From the NCBI RefSeq assembly GCF_020497125.1, contig NC_059089.1:29220282-29284281 (forward strand): a stretch of DNA of 64,000 nucleotides, read 5' to 3'. The notes beneath the pieces were generated by a model. It was not told the origin of the DNA and ran no database searches. It saw only the letters and a list, made by a program, of their open reading frames with translations. The position numbers and the translations under genes are program-made. The DNA comes from Mauremys mutica (taxonomy: Eukaryota; Chordata; Testudines; Geoemydidae). How positions within the stretch are numbered: position 1 is the stretch's first letter; each line of letters starts with the position of its first letter. This document shows positions 32,971-44,473 of this stretch, piece by piece.

Positions 32971-33130
32971 CAGGTGTCGGCAGCCTTCGGCACGCGGCCC
33001 ATCAGGGTAATCCACTGGCAGGCCATGAGACATTTTGTTTACATTGACTGTCTGCAGGCATGACCCTGCAACTCCTAGTGGCTGCGGTTCGCTGTTCCTG
33101 GCCAATGGGAACTGTGGGAAGCGGCGTGGT
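32971..33130. mobile_element. MITE fragment nested in DIRS copy 1
   Basis: The sequence starting CAGGTGTCGGCAGCCTTCGG and containing GGCACGCGGCCCATCAGGGT...CCTGGCCAATGGGAACTG is unrelated to DIRS coding sequence. DIRS similarity resumes immediately after it at GTCAAGTTGCACCTGGCAGC. Its start resembles other hAT MITE termini here (CAGG...GGCA). The right end appears truncated. Confidence 0.55.
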
Positions 33131-33935
33131 CAAGTTGCACCTGGCAGCCACTTCTGCCCTGAAACGGAAGGCGAAATGCAGGTCTGTCTTTGCCCATCTC
33201 ATGACGGCACGATTCCTGAAAGGGCTAGAGCACCTGTACCCACACGTCCGAGACCCAGTTCCCCTGTGGGACCTGAATCTGGTGCTCTCGAAGCTCATGG
33301 GCCCTCCTTTTGAACCCCTAGCTGCTTGCTCCCTCCTGCTCCTTTCCTGGAAGGTTATCTTCTTGGACATCATAACATCAGCATAGCGGGTATCCAAGAT
33401 CATGGTGCTCACGTCAGAGCCGCCCTATATAGTCTTCTACAAGGACAAGGTCCTGCTGCTCACGCATTCGGCTTTTCTGCCCAAAGTTGTTTCCTAGTTG
33501 CACACGGACCAGGACATTTACTTACTGGTCCTCTGTCTGAAACCTCACGCATCAGATGAGGAGCGTAGGCTGCATACACTAGACATCAGACAGGCGCACG
33601 ACTTCTACGCTGTGCCATAAATCAGTGCAGTTGTTTGTTGCTGTCACGGACAGGATGAAGGGCTGCCCAGTGTCAGCCCAGAGAATTTTGTCTTGAATCA
33701 TGGCGTGAATCTGCCACTGCTACGAGCTGGCAAAAGTGCCCCCACCAGCGATTGTGACGGCTCATTCCTCTAGGGTGCAGGGGTCTTAGGCAGCCTTCCT
33801 GGCACAGGTGCTGATCCAAGAGATCTGTTGGGCCACCACCTGGTTGTCTGTCCATACGTTCACATCGCACTATGCACTGACTCGCCAGGTGCAAGACAGT
33901 GCCGGCTTTGGCAGAGCTGTGCTACAAGCTGCACG
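33120..33935 (+). pseudogene. DIRS copy 1 tyrosine recombinase remnant
   Basis: In several frames it reads HLAATSALKRKAKCRSVFAH, FLKGLEHLYPHVRDPVPLWD and PPFEPLAACSLLLLSWKVIF. Then comes TSA, a stop and RVS, exactly where the family has TSARRVSEL, so the first catalytic arginine codon region is a nonsense mutation. Farther on, a TAHSSR motif near 33750 fits the H-x2-R of tyrosine recombinases, and FTSHYALTRQVQDSA lies near 33860. This enzyme integrates the circular cDNA; the copy is dead. Confidence 0.85.
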
Positions 33936-34070
33936 ACTATGAACTCTGAGCCTGCCTCCATTGATACTGCTTGCGAGTCACCTAGAATGGAATTGACATG
34001 AGCAAGCACTCGAAGAAGAAAAAACAGTTACCTACCTTTCATAACTGTTGTTTTTAGAGATGTGTTGCTT

Positions 34071-35068
34071 ACAGGGTGGATTTGATTTGTATCACTAGTC
34101 AGGAAGACTCGATTTGATCATGGATTTTTACATAAAAGTGCATTCTTGTTAGTTGTTATAACCTTAATACATATTCTTCACAACTCGGAGATAGATGTAG
34201 GTTTCATTTTTAAAAGGTACACACTATACATTTTTAAAGTGATTTATTTTGAAAACTTTTCAGATTAGTTTTACAGCTACATCAGAAAATGAATGATTGT
34301 TTGGTAATTTCATTTACCAAAGGCAATTGAAGCAGATATTTATGAAGTCATTGGGAGGTGAACTATCTCCACTTCAACAGGTTAATCATTCATATTTGGA
34401 GGATTTTCTTGGCATGCTGTAATTAGGAGGAGAACATCATCAGACAGACATTTAAATTGTTTTATTTAACTAGAACAACATTATTATGTATTCTGAATTT
34501 TTTTTTCAACAGCAAACATAATATTTTAACAAAACTAGCATATGAATTTTAGAATTCAGCTAAATGTTCAAGTTTTTTAAAATCAGGGTTTTTTTTGTTA
34601 AAATTGTTTAACTAAAATAGTTAAATATTTTTTTAACTTTTTTTAAAAATCAACAACCGTTTTTGCTGTTAACAAGCATGTTATCTCTGGAGACACAAAT
34701 CCACAGTTTGAGAACTGCAAAACTTAGCATCTCTGGTATCTTCTAGACTGAGCACTGAGTCCATTGGGTAGATAGAAAGATTAACCTAAATAATCGATGC
34801 AGAATCCCCTGGAACCTCACAAGATTGGGTCCCTAGTCCATGAACTATTGGAAACTCATTTACAAAACTTTTCTTAAACATTACATGAATATATTGTCTC
34901 ATACTATAGAATTTATAATCCCTATTCCATGATGATATCTTTGAACTTCAATGTAGCTTAATTAATACTACCTTTAGTTAGTTTTTTCCCTCAAAAATCT
35001 GATTTAAATAAAAAAAATCTGACTTTTTTATTTACTTGTTTTTAAAATCATTGATTTTTATCCACCCT
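34071..35068. mobile_element. 1-kb AT-rich hAT-like non-autonomous element
   Basis: The terminal inverted repeats are CAGGGTGGATTTGATTTG (left) and, on the other strand, AGGGTGGATAAAAATCA (right). The interior is AT-rich with several TGATTT/AAATCA runs near the ends. I see no matching 8-bp duplication: the left flank is the DIRS 3' end and the right flank is the LTR-like repeat. It is non-coding. Confidence 0.65.
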
Positions 35069-36062
35069 ATAACAATTACAACTATGTGTGTTCTTGGGAA
35101 ATGCCCACCAGACAGTAAGCAACCAGCCTTAATGGGCCATTAGGAAAAGACAATTAATTTTCAAAGATGTGGATTTCCCATCTTCCCTGGCGTTCCTTCA
35201 TGTGGACATTGCAAATAAACCTTGTTTCCTGGTTGCTTTGATACTGCAGGGTCAGGTGATAAGGTCACCTGGTACAAAATACCACTTTGATACTGCTGGT
35301 ACTTTCCCGCTGGAAATAAAGGCTTCCCGCCTTATGTAAATTCTATTTAAGGCTGGGAAGGAAGGCATTCAGGACTCTCCTCCTTTGCCTGCCCAGGAAG
35401 GAAGACTGCTAAAAACACCTGAAGGGAAAGGCAGGGTTGAGTCCAGGCTGAGACAGGGGTCCAGTTTGTAAAGAGAAATAACTGGAACTCTAAGCTACAG
35501 AAACTCTGCAACTTGCCTAAAACAACATTTAGGGTGAGAAATTAAATTTTGTGACCTGTTTCTTGAGTGTATTAAGCTTAGTTTGCGTGTTTTGTTTTAT
35601 TTGCTCAGTAATCTGCTTTGTTCTGTTTGCTGTCCTTTATAATCACTTTAAAATTTACCTTTTATAGTTAATAAACTGTTTTTAGTTTATTCCAAAACCC
35701 AGTTTGTGCAATTCAAAAAGCTATGCATATCTATTTCCACATTGAGGGAGAGGGTCAATTCTTATGAGCTTGCACTGTGCAGATCTTGCTATGCAGTGCA
35801 AGGCAATATTATGTTGGGTTTATACTCCAAAGGAGGTGTGAACGTGACTGCTGGTCATTCTTCTAGATAAATCTTCCCAAACGGAGCTTATTTCAGTCTG
35901 TCTGCAGCTGGGTGTGGCCTTACCTGTGTGTGTGCTGGAGAAGGCTTGAGAGCCTAGCACAGCAAAAATAAACTGAGGAAACCCAGGCTGGTAGAAAAGG
36001 TGGGCTCAGTGAGACCCCAGCACATCAGGTGGTGCTCCAGGAGAGCGGTTCAACCCATCACA
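35069..36062 (+). repeat. LTR-like 1-kb repeat, copy 1
   Basis: It closely resembles 42609-43608 over its full length. Shared phrases include GCCCACCAGACAGTA, TGTAAATTCTATTTAAGGCT (a TATA-like box), GACTCTCCTCC, CTGCAACTTGCCTAAAACAA, AGTTAATAAACT (a polyadenylation signal) and CCCAGCACATCAGGTGGT. It ends CCATCACA. Promoter-like and poly(A) signals in order and the terminal CA fit a solo LTR. No retroviral coding region is attached. Confidence 0.6.
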
Positions 36063-36520
36063 GTATGCATATGTCATGGTCCAGGCAGCCTAGTTTTCTC
36101 TCCTTATGTAAAACTGTCTATCTTCAGGTAATAAGTTAGTGGAATTGCATCTCTCATAGTCGGGGCCTCTCAGTATTGAGCCTGCTTGGCTTTGAGTCGG
36201 TGAAGCCAAAATTTGAGACCAAAAAAACTTGTAATTTGTAGTGGGCAAGCCACTTCAACAGGTGAACACAAGAGCCCCTCCCCTGCCTTAGTCCTTATAG
36301 CTACAATGAATTAATTTCTGGTGGAAGTTGTCTTTTGTTGGCCAAACTGATAATTATTACTCTGAGTTGAGCTTATCTTTGAGGGAGAGGGGAAGGACGG
36401 GTTGCACACCTCTGGCTAAGATGGCGGAAGCCAAACTGGTTTTGTTGTTTTTAATTTCTGATTAGGTGGAGGCTTTTGAAGTCAGAATTTGTATCTCTAA
36501 CTTTAACTCTTTTTTCACAG
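36063..36520. other. intron sequence up to the acceptor
   Basis: Nothing recognised before the acceptor TTTTTTCACAG at 36520. Confidence 0.4.
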
Positions 36521-36595
36521 CTTATATCTAGTGATGCTGATGGAGCCATTCAAAGAGCTGGACGTTTCCGAGTGGAAAACGGATCTTCTGATGAG
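36521..36595 (+). CDS. GARNL3: GARNL3 exon
   Basis: The acceptor is CTTTTTTCACAG and the donor GATGAG|GTAAGG. Exactly 25 codons in phase 0 read LISSDADGAIQRAGRFRVEN and then GSSDE, nearly identical to vertebrate GARNL3. It joins the 20572 exon (…SVEL|LISS…) and the 48037 exon (…SSDE|NADF…). It lies upstream of the Rap-GAP domain. Confidence 0.96.
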
Positions 36596-38889
36596 GTAAG
36601 GAAAAGCCTCTGTTTATAGCTATTGCCTTTTCCTATTCAAAGATCAATCGATTAAATAACAGCATTTTCAAATTTCTGAAGTGTTGTATCAGAAGATTAG
36701 GGTTGGAAGAGACCTCAGGAGGTCATTAATTCAATATACAAGGTTGATATTCAATGCAAGGAAATTTATTCAGCTGCAGTGATTGGGTATTGTGAGAGCA
36801 CTTTCCTCTCAGAAGCGTTCATGGATATGTCTAGTTCCTCTCAGTCTTCTAACTCTAAAAATAGATATTTGATATAGTGAAGGATAACCTAGCTTTACAC
36901 TGTAGAATATAAATTGGTGAATTTGGGGCAGAAAAGGGCCCCTTACCAATCATTTCACAATTAGCTGCATACATTACTGTGGGGAGGGTGGGAGTTTGCT
37001 GAAGCATCTGATGTAAACCTGTACCAGAGTGATAATGCAGGATTGCATGACTAATCTGACTAATAATCTGATCCAGTATGGTTGTGTGTGTGTAATGTGT
37101 TCTTGATATAAAATTATTTTCCTACATTTTTGAGACAAGATATAGAATCCTGATCAAGGTATAATCCTACTTCCAGCTCTGCTACTTCTATCCCCAGACT
37201 TTCTCATGTGAGTCAGTATATTTAATTTTAAATCCATGTATTTTACATCGGCCTGGCTGGCCATGTATAACACATCATGGGCAATCTAAATTCTAAACTC
37301 AAGCTAGATCCTTCCTTCCTAGCAGGGGCCGGGAGTGGTGCAGAGACAGCCTCCATGTTGCTTTGCAGAGTCCTTCCCTCTTTTCCTTAAAGATTTCAGG
37401 ATCAGAGCAGATAGATTCAGGAGGGAATTGTGTCCAGGACCTGTTTGTTCTGAAGAAAGGTGGCCTAATATGGGGATGTTAAAGAACGAGTTGAGGAAAG
37501 GAAGAAAACAAGGGTGTTTGAATCTTTCAGACCATTTGAACAGGTTCTGTTATAATCCCATGACTTTACCCCAGCCTTTCCCTTCATGTTGATCCCACGT
37601 GGACAACCATTCTCTTTATCAACCCCACCTGAGCCACCATACTGCCATCACCCAACATTGCCTCAATATAGGATTTAAGTGCTGCAGAGGGCATTATATT
37701 AGCTATCTACACCTAGAGGAATATTGCCCTCTATAATAATTTTCATTTTTGAAGTGATAGGGGCATTGGGATGATCTCTGTAAGTCAGTTGCTTAGCATG
37801 CATTACTGAAGAAATACCTTTTGTGTGGTGGAAAGGGATGTGTTAAGGTATTGAGCACCAAGTAACATCCTAAAAATTACTAAAAAGTTATAATCTTGAG
37901 AAACAAGAAACAATAATTGTTTCTCTTAATGCCATTTCAGGGATGTGACTCATTATTTTAGTTAAATGGGGTTCTTGCTATGCTTTAGGGACAGCACAAC
38001 TACAGATAAGCAAAATAATTTTAATTATTAACTAGGATTAGTTTATTACTAATGAAAGGGAGAAAATAAGATAAAACAAAAACAGAGCATAAGCAATAAA
38101 TAATGCTTCAATTACTTCAGTTGCAATCTCTTCTGTATTTGTATCTATGGAGAGTTTTTAATGGCGATTACACTGTAAGAGTTGGGCCCTCTCTGGTGGG
38201 GACACTCTTCTCTACATAAGATAGGATCAAAGTATATTGGTTCCCAAATCAGTAGAGTCCTGCCTTAATGTATCATTGAGCACTAAAACAGTTTGTATAT
38301 ATGGGACAAGGAATTTTGGGTTTAAGGGTTAGAGAATTGTATTTGGTTTACCATGGTTAAACAATTTATATATGATCAAAGGTGAGTGATCTTAATTAAG
38401 TCTTATGAAACCAAAGAAATATTTAAGTTCAGCTATTTAAAAGATGCTATTTAAGGAGTGGTCCTGAGACAGGCAAATTAAAGACTATTAAGAATCTTAC
38501 ATTTAAATTAAGTCCCACTATTTATCTCTTTTTACCCAGATTAGCTTATGTCTCCTTTCCATGAGTACATAGTTTAAACTTTACACAGTCTGGTGTTTAG
38601 CAGGAGAAACTTGTTTGGTACCTTAAATTACAATATTATTTTGGTATCCCATTTAAAAGTTTTATAAGAAAAAATTTAATGCAGTGCTTCATCTCATCAG
38701 TGCATGTCAAAGTATTGGGTAATGTGATTATGTTGTAGAAGCAGTGCTGGGCTGGAAGGTTGCCGTTTCTTGATGTGGTGGTGTGCAGCTTCTTTGTTCT
38801 TTGTAGTTGTAGTAGTTGTAGTATTGCTGCTGTGTGCTTGGTTGTATAGATGAAATGAATAGTCTGACTGAAAGTGCAAGAGTTAACAC
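36596..38889. other. intron sequence with one CR1 tail fragment
   Basis: About 36693-36733 (AGATTAGGGTTGGAAGAGAC, CTCAGGAGGTCATTA) is a short antisense CR1 3' tail. No other feature is recognised. Confidence 0.5.
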
Positions 38890-38895
38890 AGTAGT

Positions 38896-39215
38896 CCAAG
38901 GGTATGCCTACACTGCAATGTAAACCCAGGCTCAGACTCCAGCTTGAACCCAAATCCCCCCTTCATCTACACACAATCTGTCTGACTCAGCTCCAGGTCC
39001 CAGGATTCTGCAGGAATAGAGGATGCAAGCTTTGGCCCCACAGGGACTCGGGTCCAAACTCCGTCATTTTGCAGTATGAACGCAGCTTGAGCCCAGGTCT
39101 GTCAGACTTGGGTCCTGAGAGTCTGCCACTGCTATCCCACAATTGCATTGAATGGTGTCCTTTCTATCCTAAGACTGGTCAGTTGACTCCCAGGAAACAG
39201 AAGTTACCCGTCTGA
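38896..39215. repeat. probable Harbinger-like MITE remnant
   Basis: It starts AAGGGTATGCCTACACTGCA, a terminal sequence like the Harbinger MITEs at 4923 and 55777 (…TCTACACT…). The interior has GGGACTCGGGTCC and CTTGGGTCCTGAGAG motifs. The matching right end is not clear. Confidence 0.4.
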
Positions 39216-39339
39216 TGCAAGTACAGCTGCTCAGCATTTAATCTTTCTTTTTTATTCTGACTGCTGAGCTGCAAGCAAAGTGAACCTTCTCTTGTGTTTG
39301 TAGTAGTTACTGACACAAAGAACTCTTTTGTCAATTGTG

Positions 39340-39545
39340 CTGCTAGCCAGCTCCCGGGGGTGGGGGCAAGTGGGGCAATTTGCCCCGGGCCCCACAGGGG
39401 CCCCGCGAGCCACTCCAGGTTTTCGGCGGCACTTCTGTGGCGGGCCCGTCACTCACTCCGGGTCTTCAGCAGCGGGTCCTTCAGTGTAGCGGAAGACTTG
39501 GAGCGAGTGAAGGACCTGCCGCTGAACTGCTGCCGAAGCCTGGTG
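39340..39545. repeat. GC-rich MITE-like insert
   Basis: An abrupt GC-rich island in AT-rich surroundings, with the near-palindrome GGGGCAATTTGCCCC followed by GGGCCCCACAGGGGCCCC. It precedes DIRS copy 2 and its 3' limit is approximate. The class is not established. Confidence 0.45.
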
Positions 39546-40325
39546 AGTACAAGCGGAACAGACAGATTTTGGTTCATCTCTGGTGGAAGGCAAGCAAACA
39601 GTTCAACTTTAGCAAAAGGTCCTGGCTTCAGCTATTGGGGTTTCTGAGGGAAGTCCAAAATACAGTTGAGGGACCTTCCTTTTGACAGATCGAAGCTGTT
39701 TGCAGAAAAGACTGATGAGTCTCTATATACCTTAAAAGAATCAAGGACCACATTGAGTTCTCTGCAAATTTACACGCCTGCACAGAAAAGAAAGTTCAGT
39801 AAGTCCCGGATAGTGCAGAGATCTTGTCTCGCTCAGTTTCCTGCCAGAGATATTACAAACCCCAATGTAAGAGGCAACGGTTCCAGAAGAGGAGACCATC
39901 TACCTCTGAGGCATTGACCTCACCACTGACAACTTAGAAACATCAGTTTTGATGGGGTGGTTGAAGTGCTGGTTACCATTCCTGTTAATACCTACTGCAA
40001 CCATTTGCTTGTCTCCCTTACTTCAGTTACCATCTTTTTCACTTCTGCCAAGATGATTTCAACAAGAAATTCCATCCACTTTATTTCACTCCTGCCATCC
40101 AACACCACTTCCCTATCTGTCTTCAGGGACCGTTCTCATGAGCACCTTCTATGACAGGAAATAGGTTCTCTCCTGAATTAGGGTGCTATAGAACCAGTTC
40201 CTACACAACACAGAGAAAAGGGGTTTTATTCCAGATACTTCTCGGTTCCGAAAAAGAATGGCACTTGGAGACCCCTTCTAGATCTAAGATTACTCAACAG
40301 ATTTGTAAAGGTTCAGAAGTTTAGG

Positions 40326-40526
40326 ATGGCAACTCTTGCAGCAATAATTCCTTCACTGGACCAAGGGGATTGGTTCTCAACCCCTGACACTTACTTTTAT
40401 ATAGTGATTCACCTCTCCCATAGAAGGTTCCTCCACTTCGCTCTGGGTAGAGAGCATTTCCAAGAGAGGATGCTCCCATTTGGTCTCTCCTCAGCACCAA
40501 AGTGTTCTCAAAAGTTCTCTCAGTAG
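40326..40526 (+). pseudogene. DIRS copy 2 reverse transcriptase remnant
   Basis: Contains MATLAAIIPSLDQGDWFS and MLPFGLSSAPK, aligning with the RT of copy 1 (SLASIIPSLDPGDW; PFGLSSAPR). The catalytic YLDDW block is degraded. Confidence 0.8.
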
Positions 40527-41371
40527 TGGCTGCTCAAGGGATTCTCCTACAACTAATCCTTATTGGCCACTCAAAGGACCATAGATCTATTTTTCAGACT
40601 GGGACTGTAGTTAAACATCCAAAAGTCCACCCTAACCTCCATACAAAGTTTGGAGTTTATAGAAGCTTACTTGGATGCAATAGCAGCCAAAGCATACCTC
40701 CCTCTACACAGGTTCATAGTTCTATCCAACTTAGTAGAGTCCAGATCAGACCACAAACATTGGCCAGAAACTGTCTAGAGCTGTTGGGGCATATGGCAGT
40801 TGGTGTTTTTGTGATAAGCCATGTGAGACTTCACATGCGCGACCTCTAGGGGTGGCTCAGCACTGTTTATTTGCTGAACAAACACAGTTGGAACAAACTA
40901 CTCTCAATGCCTTTCATTGTGGAAAAAATCCTTCGACTGATGGAAGGACCTTCAAAATGTTTGCACAGGGGGCCCTTTTGTTCAACCATTTTCAACACTA
41001 ATAATAACAGATGCCTCCTTATCGGGATGGGGAGCCCATCTAGACACTCACACTGCTCAAGGCAGGTGGTCATCTCTTGAATCTATCCTGCATATCAGCT
41101 TACTGGAACTCAGAGCAGTCAGAAATGCCTGTCTCTATTTCCTTCCACTGATCAGGGACAAATATATGAAGATTGTGGCAGACAACGTCATACATGTTCT
41201 ATATCAACTGTCAAGGGGATGCGAGATCACCTTCCCTCTGTGCCCAAAGCAGTGAGGCTCTTGAATTGATGATTTGAAATCAGATCAACATCTCAGCAGC
41301 TTACACCTCAGCAGAGGTGTGCAAAAATTCACAGCAGATACCCTCAGCAGGCATTTCTCACAAGATCATGA

Positions 41372-41746
41372 ATGGGAGTTAGATCCCACTACGCTCTATT
41401 ACATATTTTGAGGCTCAGGTATCCTGCAGATAGATCTAGTTGCCACGGTAAAGAGCAAGAAGTGCTCCAGTTCTGCTTGAGAGGCGGGCTAGGTTGGCGC
41501 TCCTTGAGAGATGCCTTCTTCCTTCACTGGACTCCTGTATGCATTCCCCGAGCTTCCTTGATATCCAAAGTATTGATCAAAGTAAGGAAAGACAAGGCCA
41601 GCCGTAGTTCCGACATGGCCGAGACAAACATAGTTCCTTTACCTCACCAAGCTTGCTATGGCTTGACTGATCACTCTCCGGACCATCCCCATCTTCTCTC
41701 TCTGGATGCCGGTCAAAGTCTTCACTCCAGCCTTGATGTTCTTTAA
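41372..41746 (+). pseudogene. DIRS copy 2 segment between RT/RNase H and recombinase
   Basis: The open frame includes LRDAFFLHW and ISKVLIKVRKDKA. This corresponds to the DAFLLHC and IQKAIRKIHQDRA blocks of copy 4 (62960-63060), a conserved DIRS region downstream of RNase H. Confidence 0.7.
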
Positions 41747-41951
41747 CTCAAGGCATGGCTAATTGGTTTGCAGGTCTAAAAACATCAATCTGTTCTGAGG
41801 ATGTAAAGAGAGTGCTATTATGTAGTAGGAAACAATCCACCCCAATACTTACCTACAAATGTGGATGAGATTCAGTCATTGCTGTTACTGACATCTTTCA
41901 CCTAATTCCTCTCTGCTGTCAGATATACCAGATTACATTTTTGATCTAAAA

Positions 41952-42600
41952 ATGACGGGCTTGTCTCTGAGCGCCGTTAGAGTACACTTGGCAGCTATTA
42001 CAGCCTTCCATCCTATGGTGGAGGGTTTTTTCATGCTGAGTCATCCTACAATGATTATATTTCCTCAGAGGACTGGGGAACCTCTTTCCACAAGTCACAT
42101 GCCCTACTCCAGTTTGGGCCATCAACTTGGTGCTTACATGCCTTATGAGGCCCCTCCTTTTGAAAGTATGGCTACCTGCTCCCTCCTTTCTCATAGCCAT
42201 TACTTCTGCTTGAAGAGTGGGAGAGAGAGGGGCTCTGATGGCATAGCCTCCATTCACAGTATTTTTTAAAGATAAGGTCATATTACAACCATACCTCAAG
42301 TTCTTACCAAAGGTATCCTTGGATGTTCACATAAACCAACCTATCCACATTCCATTTTTTCCCCAAAGCACATCTGAATAAGGGAAAGATGTGGCATTAC
42401 GTACACTCGGTGTCAGAAGGGCATTAGCCTTTGACCTAGACAGGACTAAATCCTTTAGAAAATCTCCCAGATTATTTCTTTCCATTGCGGACAGAATTGG
42501 ATCTCCAGTTTCCAAGCAGAGACTCTCTAGATGGATATCTGGCTCCATTACCTGTTATCAGTCTCATGATCTGTCACCTCCTGTATCTAAAGTTTGGAAT
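41952..42600 (+). pseudogene. DIRS copy 2 tyrosine recombinase remnant
   Basis: The frame at 41952 reads LSLSAVRVHLAAITAFHPMV and PPFESMATCSLLSHSHYF; the frame at 42391 reads TLGVRRALAFDLDRTKSFRK and SKQRLSRWI. These match successive parts of the DIRS recombinase. The first catalytic-arginine region and the C-terminal tyrosine are not intact here. Confidence 0.8.
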
Positions 42601-42608
42601 ATTGATTA

Positions 42609-43608
42609 TGTAACAGTTACAACTGTGTGTGTGTTTGGGGGAATGCCCACCAGACAGTAGGCAATCAGCCCGAATGAGTCATTTAAGAAGGACAATAGAA
42701 CTTTGGAGATACTAATCTTCCACCTTCCTGAGGAGCTTCCTGGGATGTTGCTTTAACACTGCAGGGTCATCTAATGATGTCACCTGGTATGGAGTACCAC
42801 CTTGGACACTGCTGGTATTTTTCCACTGGAAACAAAAACTTCCTGCCTTATGTAAATTCTATTTAAGGCTGAAGAGTAAGGCAAACAAGACTCTCCTCCA
42901 TTGCCTGCCTAGGATGGAAGACTGCTAAAAGCACCTTAAGGGAAAGGCAGGGTTGAGTCCAGGGTGAGACAGGGGTCCAGTCTATAAAGAGAAATAACTG
43001 GAACTTTAAGGTACAGAAACTCTGCAACTTGCCTAAAACAACATTTAGGGTGAGAAATTAAATTTTGTAACCTGTTTCTTGAGTGTATTAAGGTTAGTTT
43101 GTGTGTTTTGTTTTATTTGCTCAGTAATCTGCTATGTTCTGTTTGCTATCCTTTATAATCACTTTAAAATTTACCTTTTGTAGTTAATAAACTTATTTCT
43201 TGTTTATAACATAACCCAGTTTGTGCATTTTATATCTGGGGGGTCAAGAAGCTGTGCATATCTCTTTTTCTACACTGAGAGAGAGGGCGATTTTTATGAG
43301 CTTGTGCTGTGCAGATTTTTCTGTACAGTGCAAGACAATATTATTTTGGGTTTACACCCCAAAGGGGGTGTGCACATGAGTGCTGGGTGAATCCCCAAGC
43401 TGATTCCTCCCACACATAGCTGATCTCATTGTCTCTGTGTCCATTTGCAGCTGGGTGTGTCCCTATCTATGTGTGTGTGCTGGAGAAGGCTTGAGGGCCT
43501 GGCACAACTAAGACAGGGTGAGGAAACCCAGGCTGCTGAAATTGGCAGAACCAGTGGGATCCCAGCACATCAGGTGGTATCCCAGACGGAGGGGTCCAGC
43601 CCGGCACA
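42609..43608 (+). repeat. LTR-like 1-kb repeat, copy 2
   Basis: Begins TGTAACAGTTACAACTGTG and ends GCCCGGCACA. It carries TGTAAATTCTATTTAAGGCT and AGTTAATAAACTT in the same places as copy 1 at 35069. The TG...CA ends fit an LTR. No flanking duplication is evident. Confidence 0.65.
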
Positions 43609-43639
43609 GGACTATTATCATCAAGTAGTCTGATCTTCT

Positions 43640-44473
43640 GCATAGGACTTCCCTCAGTTAATTCCTGTTTGAACTAGAACATATCTTTTAGAAAAACATC
43701 CAATCTTGATTAAAAATTTCCAATGATGGAGAATCCACCATGACCCCTGGTAAGTTGTTTCATTGTTTAACTACACTCACTATTTTAAAAACAAAATTGT
43801 GCCTTATTTCTAGTCTGAATTTGTCTAGCTTCAACTTTCAGCTGTTGATGGTTGTTATATCTTTGCTAGATTGAAGATCCCTCTATCAAATTTCTGGTCC
43901 CCATGTAGGTACTTATTAACTGTATAGTCACACCTTAACCTTCTCTTTGTTAAAGATAGAGTGTATTGTCTTTCACTGTAAAGTATGTTCTCTGGTCTTT
44001 TAACCATTCTCGTGGCTCTGCTCTGAACCCTCTCTAATTTATATGACCCTCTCCAGTGTATTAATATTCTCCTTGAATTGTGGACAGCAGAACTGCTTTC
44101 AGTATTCCAGTACAGTAAAGAGGTAATATAATATCCCTACTCTTACTCAAGAGTCCCCTATTTATGCATCCAAGGATTGAATTAGCCTTTTGGTCATAGC
44201 ATGGACTAAGACTTCATTTTCTTCTGACCATTCACCATGATTCCCAAGTCTTTTTCAGAGTCACTTCTTCCCTAGATAGAGTCCCCCATCTGGTAAGTAT
44301 GGCCAACATCCTTGGTTCCTTAATGTATGCATTTACATTTGGTTATATTACAACATGTGGTGTTTTCTTGCGCCCAGTTGACCAAGCATTCCAGATGGTT
44401 CTGTATCAGTGACCTGTCTTCTTCATTATTTACCACTTTCCCCAATCTTTTTGTCATCTGCAAACTTTATCAG
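43640..44473 (-). pseudogene. older CR1 LINE, antisense (first part)
   Basis: The reading resembles the complement of CR1 3' UTR and ORF2 C-terminal sequence: TGGAGAATCCACCATGACCC, TCTGCTCTGAACCCTCTC and a stretch ending in CATCTGCAAACTTTATCAG, the RT active-site region in antisense. It continues after the hAT at 45780. Confidence 0.8.

Larger units (their letters stand above)
29095..34070 (+). mobile_element. DIRS-like tyrosine-recombinase retrotransposon, near full length (copy 1)
   Basis: Inverted terminal motifs frame the element. At the left, GAGTGCTTGCTTGTGTCG runs to CCATTCTAG (29104-29132). At the right, CTAGAATGGAATTGACATGA runs to GCAAGCACTC (33982-34011). Inside, in order, are gag-like ORFs (29424-31400 and 31613-31948), RT (32334-32756) and tyrosine-recombinase remnants (33120-33930). 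The segment between RT and recombinase is reduced by deletion and by the repeat at 32971-33130. A Penelope-like unit interrupts gag (30156-30346). Stops and shifts make it inactive. Confidence 0.85.
39546..42608 (+). mobile_element. DIRS-like retrotransposon, truncated (copy 2)
   Basis: Colinear with copy 1. A gag C-terminal remnant (39666-39917) corresponds to 31660-31948 of copy 1. RT remnants (about 40240-40520), a connection/RNase H-like region (about 40980-41750) and recombinase remnants (41950-42600) follow. It retains the RT-to-recombinase segment that copy 1 has lost. The 3' end is cut by the LTR-like repeat at 42609. Confidence 0.8.

Noticed and set aside
35069..43608. One provirus with two LTRs at 35.1 and 42.6 kb
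   Set aside because: A conserved GARNL3 exon (36521-36595) and a DIRS copy lie between them, and no retroviral gag-pol-env is present; they are better seen as separate insertions.
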